DNA of 9,753 bases. Origin: Desulfurococcales archaeon (GTDB lineage: Archaea > Thermoproteota > Thermoprotei_A > Sulfolobales > AG1). The translations under genes were made by a program, and so were the position numbers. Shown here piece by piece: positions 5,090-9,753 of this stretch (position 1 is its first letter; each line of letters starts with the position of its first letter). The notes below the pieces were generated by a model. It searched no databases. It was not told where the DNA came from and saw only the letters and a program-made list of their open reading frames with translations. The stretch spans positions 1-9,753 of the forward strand of contig JALXCO010000296.1 in the NCBI GenBank assembly GCA_026990885.1, given 5' to 3'.

Positions 5090-6085
5090 TTGAGGCTTGA
5101 GGATTTCATCGGCAAGTTCATACCGATGGTTGAGCAGGTTATAAAAAGGAATCTAGAGGGCTCCCCCGAGATTTTATATAGGGCGTCATCCCACCTAATA
5201 AATGCCGGTGGAAAGAGGTTAAGGCCTACTATCCTCGGTTTATTCACCTATACATATGGAGGGGACCTCCAGATAGCTTCTTACCCTGCTGCATCGGTGG
5301 AGATAATACATAACTTCACACTGATACATGACGATATAATGGATAACGACGACTTTAGGCGTGGTGTCCCTACAACACACAAGGTTTATGGCGAGGCTAT
5401 GGCTATACTGGCAGGTGATCTTCTCCACAGCTTGGCTTATAGACCCATTATAGATCTTAGGAAGCACGGCGTGTCCGATGATGTTGTGATCAGGGTTATC
5501 GATATACTAAATAAAGCCACGATAACCCTAGCGGAGGGCCAGGCGCTAGACATGATCTTTTCCGAATCCCACAACATAGGTGAGTCGGACTATATCGAAA
5601 TGATATCTAAAAAGACGGCATCGCTGTTCGCGTCTGCAGCAGTGATTGGGGGATTGATCTCGGGAGCTGGTGAGAGCGATTTGGAGTACATCTATCTCTA
5701 CGCTGTGAACGCTGGTGTGGCTTTCCAGATCAGGGACGACATTATAGGTGTTTTCGGGAAGTCTGAGGAGACTGGAAAGCCCATACTTAATGATCTTAGA
5801 GAGGGTAAGAGAACGCTACTGGTTATTAAGGCTATAGAGTATCTCGATGATCAAGCTAGAAAGAGGTTCATGTCTATAGTAGGTAATAGGGAAGCATCCA
5901 TCGAGGAGCTGTCGATGGCCCGAGACATGATAAGGGACAGCGGTGCTCTGGACTATGCTGAGGGCCGCGTGAAATACTACTATGGTAAAGCGCTTGAGTA
6001 TCTGGAGAGGATCAGGGCCGAAAATCGTGAGGGTATCGAGTTGATTAGGGAGCTCACATCAAGATTAGCTTGGAGAAGACATTGA
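5090..6085 (+). CDS. Geranylgeranyl diphosphate synthase (short-chain prenyltransferase)
   Basis: Polyprenyl synthase that condenses IPP with allylic diphosphates, most likely to C20 GGPP for archaeal membrane ether lipids. It has 331 residues, all-alpha fold. Motifs are GGKRLRP (40-46), the first Asp-rich motif HDDIMDNDD (80-88) with Asp81, Asp82 and Asp85, the Lys-Thr pair in SKKTASLF (173-180), and the second Asp-rich motif FQIRDDIIGVFG (212-223). Phe76 lies at position -5 before the first Asp-rich motif; in archaeal enzymes an aromatic residue there limits the product to about C20, which favours GGPP over longer chains. TTG 5090 is chosen because it gives the usual N-terminus with an amphipathic helix; its ribosome binding site is weak. 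The TGA stop overlaps the next gene as TTGA. Confidence 0.93.
   Translation: MRLEDFIGKFIPMVEQVIKRNLEGSPEILYRASSHLINAGGKRLRPTILGLFTYTYGGDLQIASYPAASVEIIHNFTLIHDDIMDNDDFRRGVPTTHKVYGEAMAILAGDLLHSLAYRPIIDLRKHGVSDDVVIRVIDILNKATITLAEGQALDMIFSESHNIGESDYIEMISKKTASLFASAAVIGGLISGAGESDLEYIYLYAVNAGVAFQIRDDIIGVFGKSEETGKPILNDLREGKRTLLVIKAIEYLDDQARKRFMSIVGNREASIEELSMARDMIRDSGALDYAEGRVKYYYGKALEYLERIRAENREGIELIRELTSRLAWRRH
5257..5271 (+). repeat. Short perfect hairpin palindrome, copy 2
   Basis: A second exact copy of the TGGAGG-GGA-CCTCCA hairpin found at 2371-2385, with the same following G. Here it is inside the GGPP synthase gene in another reading frame (encoding G-G-D-L-Q), so it is not explained by shared protein sequence. 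Confidence 0.6.
6072..6075 (+). promoter_or_regulatory. Ribosome binding site deciding the start of the 6082 gene
   Basis: GGAG at 6072-6075 lies 6 nt before TTG 6082. It lies inside the longer alternative that would begin at TTG 6070, so it favours the shorter start whose TTG overlaps the GGPP synthase stop. Confidence 0.5.
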
Positions 6086-6591
6086 ATAGATCCGTAAAGA
6101 GCCACCCCTTCATCTTGGTTGAGGTTGATGAATGTAGCTCTGATTCTGAGGGAGGATGCTACCGCCTCGATCCAGGTGAAGCCTCGATAAAGCGTGTTGA
6201 TGCCTGCAGGAAGCCGTTAAAGTGCTTCACTGAATTCCCTTTCGAGGAGGCTTATAGGTATATCTATGATCCTGGCAAGGGATGTTCAGCAAGAGAATTT
6301 ATAGTGATGGACTCCTCCTCGGGTAAGGGTATATATATAGGGAGAGGCACACGCCTGGAGCTGGATGAGCTGGAGGGGTATAAGGTTATTTTGGATGTGG
6401 AGATCGGTTCAAGCCTCGGGTATGGGGATAAGATAGGGTATGTATTAACGGGTAAGGGGGAGGTTAGAAATATCAGGTCTAGGTCATCTGGTGTTGTTGT
6501 TTATGCTGCCCACATGCCTATTGATAAGCCCCAAAAAGCTATACTATTAATAGCGAGTGATAAGGATGTCAGAGAGATTAAGGCTGGATGA
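6082..6591 (+). CDS. Uncharacterised archaeal protein with lipoyl-like hairpin (DUF2118-like)
   Basis: A 169-residue protein of unknown function. Residues about 98-141 (a strand, G-S-S-L-G-Y-G-D-K-I-G-Y, then L-T-G-K-G-E-V and R-S-S-G-V-V-V-Y) have the rhythm of biotinyl/lipoyl carrier hairpins: a V-x-x-G-D-x-x-G turn and a closing G-x-V. There is no E-T-D-K-A-type lysine, so it is unlikely to carry lipoate. The best match I can recall is the archaeal DUF2118 family; this is from memory of the pattern and not verified. The N-terminal half has five Cys (18, 26, 42, 48, 68), without a textbook zinc motif. No signal peptide or membrane segment is seen. TTG 6082 overlaps the GGPP synthase stop, and the 3' end overlaps gltX by 26 nt, so it is firmly within the operon. 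TTG 6070 would add four residues. Confidence 0.75.
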   Translation: MNRSVKSHPFILVEVDECSSDSEGGCYRLDPGEASIKRVDACRKPLKCFTEFPFEEAYRYIYDPGKGCSAREFIVMDSSSGKGIYIGRGTRLELDELEGYKVILDVEIGSSLGYGDKIGYVLTGKGEVRNIRSRSSGVVVYAAHMPIDKPQKAILLIASDKDVREIKAG

Positions 6592-8350
6592 GCTCGATGA
6601 TATCGATAGACTGATAGTTAAGCATATACTTATAAACGCGGTTAAGCATGGCGGGAAAGCCAGTATAGGCCCTGTCATAAATAAGGTTCTGGGCTCCAGA
6701 CCCGACCTTAAGCCTAGGGCTAGAGAGATCGCCGAGAGAATCAAGAGGTTTATTGAAGTAGTTAACTCCATGGATACATCTAGCCAGCGGGCTCTTCTCA
6801 GCGAGCTGGATCCTTCGGCTCTAGCCGAAAAGGATCGTGAGGAGACCAAGAAGCTCCCCGAGCTACCCAACGCCTCCATAGGTAAGGTGGTTACGAGGTT
6901 CGCCCCCAACCCGGACTATGCGCTTCACCTAGGCAATGCTAGGCCGGCTGTTCTAAGCTACATATACGGTAAAGAGATATATAGGGGGAGGATGATACTA
7001 AGGTTTGAGGATACCGATCCTAGAATAAAGAGGCCTTTGCCCGAGGCCTATATACAGATCAAAGAGGATCTTAGATGGCTCGGCGTTAAGTGGGATGAGG
7101 AATATATACAGAGCCTGAGGATGGAGATATACTATGATCTAGCTAAAAAGCTCATTGAGGTTTCGGGCGCATATATAGATCTCTGCTCCCAGGAGGAGTT
7201 CAGGAAATACAGATCTAGCAGAAAGCCCTGCCCCCACAGGGAGCGTTCCCCCGAGGACAATCTAGAGCTATTCGACAAGATGCTCTCCGGGCACTTTAGC
7301 GAGGGTGAAGCCGTGGTTAGGGTTAAAACAGATCTCAATGACCCGGATCCCAGCATCGTTGACTGGGTGGCTTTCAGAATTATAGATACCGACAGGTACC
7401 CCCACCCACTAACTGGAGATAGATATATAGTGTGGCCAACATACAACTTCGCCTCAGCTGTAGACGATAAGCTTATGGGTGTGACACATATACTTAGAGC
7501 CCGTGAGCATCAGCAGAATACGAGGAAACAGATCTATCTATATAGGCATTTAGGCTGGAGATACCCCGAGGTTATCCACTTCGGCAGATTAAAGCTTCAG
7601 GGATTCATACTCAGTAAATCTAGAATAAAAAAGCTTACAGAGCGGTATCCAGACAGATTCAGAGGCCCCAACGATCCCAGGTTCGGGACACTCGCAGGAT
7701 TAAGGGAGCGGGGTATATTGGCTGAAACTATCTTGGAGATCGTGAAGGACGTTGGTATAAAGCCTACCGACGCCTCGATCTCGTGGGATAATATAGCTGC
7801 GCTAAATAGAAAGAAGCTTGATTACCGGTCTAGGAGGCTCATGTATGTTGAGGACCCCGTTAAAATATGTATAGAGGATGCACCTAGAGAGCTCTCATCG
7901 ATTGAGGCTAGGTATCATCCGGATAACGATAAGCTAGGTAGCAGGATCCTTAAGTTGATTGATGAATATGGCAAGCTGTGTGTGTATGTATCTAGATCCG
8001 ATATAGATCGGTTATTGGGCGGTGGCGATAGCGCTAAGGTGAGGTTGATGGAGCTAGCCAATGTCAAGGTGTATAGATCAGGTAAAGACGGTGCGGCGGC
8101 GAGGTATATCTCTAGAGATCTCGATGATGCCAAAAGAATGAGGCTCAAGATAATACAGTGGGTGGGTTCAAATAGCGTGAACGCTATAATAAAGTACCCT
8201 GTTGGGCTTAGGTTCAGGGTTTCTAGAGGCCTGATAGAGGATTCGATACTTGGATTAAATGATCATGCCTACCAGCTGGTTAGATACGGATTCGTTAAGG
8301 TCTTGAGAAAAACTCCCAAGGGTGCCGTTCTTCTATATATACATGAGTAG
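6566..8350 (+). CDS. gltX: Glutamyl-tRNA synthetase (archaeal type)
   Basis: Class I aminoacyl-tRNA synthetase that attaches glutamate to tRNA-Glu (and, in archaea using GatDE, possibly to tRNA-Gln). The 594-residue protein has the archaeal N-terminal helical region with NAVKHGGKAS (24-33). The catalytic core follows: FAPNPDYALHLGNARP (112-127) with the HLGN form of the HIGH motif, ILRFEDTDPR (144-153), and the SKS motif (350-352) in ILSKSRIKK as the KMSKS equivalent. VWPTYNFASAVDD (289-301) and HILRAREH (308-315) bind the substrates. The C-terminal beta-barrel anticodon-binding region runs from about 410 to the end. ATG 6566 was chosen because it begins the conserved N-terminus; GTGAT lies at 6557-6561. 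It is the last gene of the + strand train, and only 18 nt separate its stop from the convergent AMMECR1 gene. Confidence 0.96.
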   Translation: MSERLRLDELDDIDRLIVKHILINAVKHGGKASIGPVINKVLGSRPDLKPRAREIAERIKRFIEVVNSMDTSSQRALLSELDPSALAEKDREETKKLPELPNASIGKVVTRFAPNPDYALHLGNARPAVLSYIYGKEIYRGRMILRFEDTDPRIKRPLPEAYIQIKEDLRWLGVKWDEEYIQSLRMEIYYDLAKKLIEVSGAYIDLCSQEEFRKYRSSRKPCPHRERSPEDNLELFDKMLSGHFSEGEAVVRVKTDLNDPDPSIVDWVAFRIIDTDRYPHPLTGDRYIVWPTYNFASAVDDKLMGVTHILRAREHQQNTRKQIYLYRHLGWRYPEVIHFGRLKLQGFILSKSRIKKLTERYPDRFRGPNDPRFGTLAGLRERGILAETILEIVKDVGIKPTDASISWDNIAALNRKKLDYRSRRLMYVEDPVKICIEDAPRELSSIEARYHPDNDKLGSRILKLIDEYGKLCVYVSRSDIDRLLGGGDSAKVRLMELANVKVYRSGKDGAAARYISRDLDDAKRMRLKIIQWVGSNSVNAIIKYPVGLRFRVSRGLIEDSILGLNDHAYQLVRYGFVKVLRKTPKGAVLLYIHE

Positions 8351-8368
8351 CTAGATAGAGGCTCGCGT

Positions 8369-9046
8369 CTACGCTATATATCCACACCTATCCATGTACT
8401 CCCTAGTGAGGTCCCTCTCAACAACCCTTCCTCCAGGCTCTGTCTCGACAAATATCCTGCCGGGTATTCTGTATACAGCTACATCGCTATAGAGCCAGCA
8501 TGTTGGTTCTAGACCAGCCTTTATGCATGTTTCGGCGAGAAATGTTTCTCTATCCCAGCAGTACTCTATCGGTACCTGGGGGAGGAGTATCCCTGAGCTG
8601 AATCCTTTCTCTATGTATAGTCCGTCTCTACCTATAGTTATTGTTTCTATATTATCGATCTTTCTTCTCTCACCCAGTATACTGAGCTCAATTATTATGT
8701 GTGGGACCTCCCTCTTGTCCAGTGGGGGAAACCTGGGGTCTTTAAATGCAGCGCTTATAGCCGATTCTATTACTGCTTTCCCCAACCTATAGTAGGGTAG
8801 TATGAATCCGATGCATCCTCTCAGAGATCTTTTACCGCTGGCCACATCCAGCTTCTCTACAGTTACGAATACAGCCGCCTTTCTAGACAGTATCGGGTAT
8901 TTCTCTTCAATCTCCTTGGGTATCTCCGGGTTTTCCTCATGCTCTACATAGTACTCTATGGATCTTCTTGCCAGCCTGACCAACACGGTTGCGAGATCCA
9001 CAGTTATTTCTTCAGGCTCCACCGCCTGTAGGTCTGCGGAGGCCAT
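8369..9046 (-). CDS. AMMECR1-family protein (AmmeMemoRadiSam system protein A)
   Basis: Homologue of human AMMECR1, of unknown biochemical function, 225 residues from ATG 9046. It shows the family core: LRGCIG (75-80), FKDPRFPPL (101-109), an ELSIL strand (120-124), GxxxG-I-L-L-P-Q-V-P-I-E (148-161), a W-x-x-x-x-F-L segment (165-170) and a C-terminal P-T-C-W. The LRGCIG hexapeptide is the diagnostic signature. TTG 9070 would add eight residues and overlap the upstream gene. ATG 9046 is preferred, since GGAGTGA (9060-9054 on this strand) is 7 nt upstream and contains the stop of the Mut7-C gene. It forms a two-gene operon with the RNase and is convergent with gltX. A MEMO homologue lies 6 kb away on the other strand. 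Confidence 0.93.
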   Translation of the reverse strand: MASADLQAVEPEEITVDLATVLVRLARRSIEYYVEHEENPEIPKEIEEKYPILSRKAAVFVTVEKLDVASGKRSLRGCIGFILPYYRLGKAVIESAISAAFKDPRFPPLDKREVPHIIIELSILGERRKIDNIETITIGRDGLYIEKGFSSGILLPQVPIEYCWDRETFLAETCIKAGLEPTCWLYSDVAVYRIPGRIFVETEPGGRVVERDLTREYMDRCGYIA

Positions 9047-9053
9047 ACCCCAC

Positions 9054-9536
9054 TCACTCCCAATATTCAACTTTATTCAGGATATATTCAATGTTTCTCC
9101 AATGATTCCCCTTCCAATACACCTTTCTGCACGAGTCACATATCCAGAACTCTCTATATGTCTTAAGGATGTTCTCGTCGACCTTACCGCTTACCTCTAT
9201 GATCGATGTTGTCTTTCTGAGGGGGTGGTTGCAGTGTGGGCATCTAGTGTCGTTCTCGTTGAATCTAAATCTGACACCCAGTCTTTTCGAGATGTACTTC
9301 AGCATGTCGTGGATCTCTAGATCCCTTATGAGTAGGGCATTGAGGTTTCTTTTCCGCGCCCTTGCATATAGCCCTCTATCCCTCGTCACTATAACCCTAT
9401 CATCTTTAGACGCTATATCTATGATTCTCCAGTCATCGAAGCTCCTGCTGTATAGGGTATCGTAGCCAAGCATCCTGAGCCATCTAGCCAGGTTTCCGAG
9501 CATTGTATCAACAATGAATCTCGGCGATGTAGGCAT
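9054..9536 (-). CDS. Mut7-C type RNase with zinc ribbon (PIN-like)
   Basis: A 160-residue protein of the Mut7-C RNase family (formerly DUF82), a PIN-related nuclease domain fused to a zinc ribbon. The N-terminus FIVDTMLGNLARWLRMLGYD (7-26) is the family signature, with Asp10 as a putative metal ligand. VTRDRGL (50-56) contributes Asp53 as another acidic residue. The zinc ribbon is formed by Cys99-x-x-Cys102 and Cys133-x-x-Cys136. Substrates of archaeal members are not established; RNA cleavage is inferred from the fold. ATG 9536 fits the family start; GGTGA at 9551-9547 lies 10 nt upstream, which is a little far. It is the first gene of the - strand operon and its stop codon is within the ribosome binding site of AMMECR1. 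Confidence 0.9.
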   Translation of the reverse strand: MPTSPRFIVDTMLGNLARWLRMLGYDTLYSRSFDDWRIIDIASKDDRVIVTRDRGLYARARKRNLNALLIRDLEIHDMLKYISKRLGVRFRFNENDTRCPHCNHPLRKTTSIIEVSGKVDENILKTYREFWICDSCRKVYWKGNHWRNIEYILNKVEYWE

Positions 9537-9587
9537 GGATTATTGTTCACCGTTGATTTAGCTCTACTATATGAATATTGTTTTGGG

Positions 9588-9596
9588 ATTAATTAA
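9588..9596. promoter_or_regulatory. Possible shared TATA element of the divergent promoter
   Basis: The gap 9537-9647 separates divergent genes. ATTAATTAA at 9588-9596 contains the palindrome TTAATTAA, which could act as a TATA box in either direction. On the - strand it predicts a start near 9565 and a leader of about 29 nt containing GGTGA. On the + strand it predicts a start near 9618-9620, close to TTG 9618. The rest of the gap is G/T-rich without clear structure. Confidence 0.35.
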
Positions 9597-9647
9597 GGGG
9601 GGTCCCGCTTTTTCTCTTTGATTCTATACCTGTATCGGGTAGGTGAT

Positions 9648-9753
9648 TTGGCTAAAGTCGTTAATAGAGACGAGATCCTCTCGATCGGGGATACCGACTC
9701 TAAAAGGGTTCTTCTCGACATTGTGGAGTATGTGCTGCATAATATAGATCCGG
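9648..9753 (+). CDS. Probable glycerate 2-kinase, N-terminal fragment
   Basis: Only the first 35 residues are present; the gene runs off the right edge. From TTG 9648 the sequence begins MAKVVNRDEILSIGDTDSKR and continues L-L-D-I-V-E-Y-V-L-H-N-I-D-P. This resembles the start of archaeal glycerate 2-kinases (DUF4147/MOFRL family), which typically read E-I-L-x-x-G-x-T-x-x-R-x-x-x-L-x-I-x-E-x-x-x-x-x-x-D-P-Y. That enzyme makes 2-phosphoglycerate from glycerate with ATP, for example in branched Entner-Doudoroff pathways. GGTGA at 9642-9646 is only 1 nt before TTG 9648, so the start may instead be TTG 9618, which could be leaderless with the TATA-like element at 9588-9596. No catalytic region is visible, so the assignment is tentative. 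Confidence 0.5.
   Translation, partial: MAKVVNRDEILSIGDTDSKRVLLDIVEYVLHNIDP

Noticed and set aside
6070..6085. Upstream TTG 6070 as start of the lipoyl-like protein
   Set aside because: It gives a 16-nt overlap with GGPP synthase and places GGAG inside the gene; TTG 6082 has GGAG 6 nt upstream and the TTGA overlap seen at other junctions.
6547..6909. 120-residue open frame on the - strand opposite gltX, and similar antisense frames elsewhere
   Set aside because: Ser/Leu-rich shadow translations with no ribosome binding sites or family features; each is fully covered by a confidently identified gene.
9597..9620. G-run, TCCC and T-tract as a transcription terminator
   Set aside because: No + strand gene ends nearby, the G and C runs do not form a proper stem, and the pyrimidine tract fits better as part of the divergent promoter region.
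1..9753. CRISPR arrays, insertion sequences, tRNA or rRNA genes, or a defence system
   Set aside because: No regularly spaced repeats, terminal inverted repeats, transposase, clover-leaf or rRNA-like stretches were seen; nearly all bases belong to conserved housekeeping genes.

Overview
The window is a gene-dense piece of an archaeal chromosome, most likely from a thermophilic member of the Thermoproteota (Crenarchaeota). The evidence is archaeal-type ribosomal proteins L13, S9 and S2, the RNA polymerase subunit RpoN, the archaeal isoprenoid enzymes isopentenyl phosphate kinase and type 2 IPP isomerase, and an archaeal-type GluRS. Arg is mostly AGG/AGA, Ile is often ATA, TTG and GTG starts are frequent, and Shine-Dalgarno sites of the GGTGA type sit at gene junctions. 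I do not name a genus.

Positions 2-8350 (+ strand) form one nearly gapless gene train. It starts with translation and transcription genes: the L13 tail, S9, RpoN and S2. Next comes a MEMO-family protein. The isoprenoid block follows: a degenerate GHMP-kinase-like protein where mevalonate kinase is expected, isopentenyl phosphate kinase, IPP isomerase type 2 and GGPP synthase. The train ends with a small protein with a lipoyl-like hairpin and glutamyl-tRNA synthetase. This order matches a conserved archaeal cluster in which ribosomal genes, MEMO, mevalonate kinase, IPK, IDI2, GGPP synthase and GluRS are neighbours. RpoK/enolase (between RpoN and S2) and RNase J (between IDI2 and GGPP synthase), found there in other archaea, are absent here. 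Many junctions overlap by a TTGA in which the upstream TGA stop shares bases with a downstream TTG start. The only gap over 50 nt inside the train is 5037-5089, before GGPP synthase, where a weak internal promoter is possible.

Positions 8369-9536 (- strand) hold a convergent two-gene operon: a Mut7-C type RNase with a zinc ribbon, then an AMMECR1-family protein. MEMO and AMMECR1 are two of the three components of the family set called AmmeMemoRadiSam; the radical-SAM component is not in the window. A divergent intergenic region (about 9537-9647) contains a symmetric TTAATTAA element that could serve both sides. The right edge carries the beginning of a probable glycerate 2-kinase.

The window is mostly conserved housekeeping DNA with no mobile element, CRISPR array, tRNA or rRNA. 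The most interesting part is 2361-3146: it sits at the mevalonate kinase locus and keeps a GHMP-like layout but lacks the ATP-binding glycine motifs, and its first 17 codons contain two back-to-back perfect palindromes.
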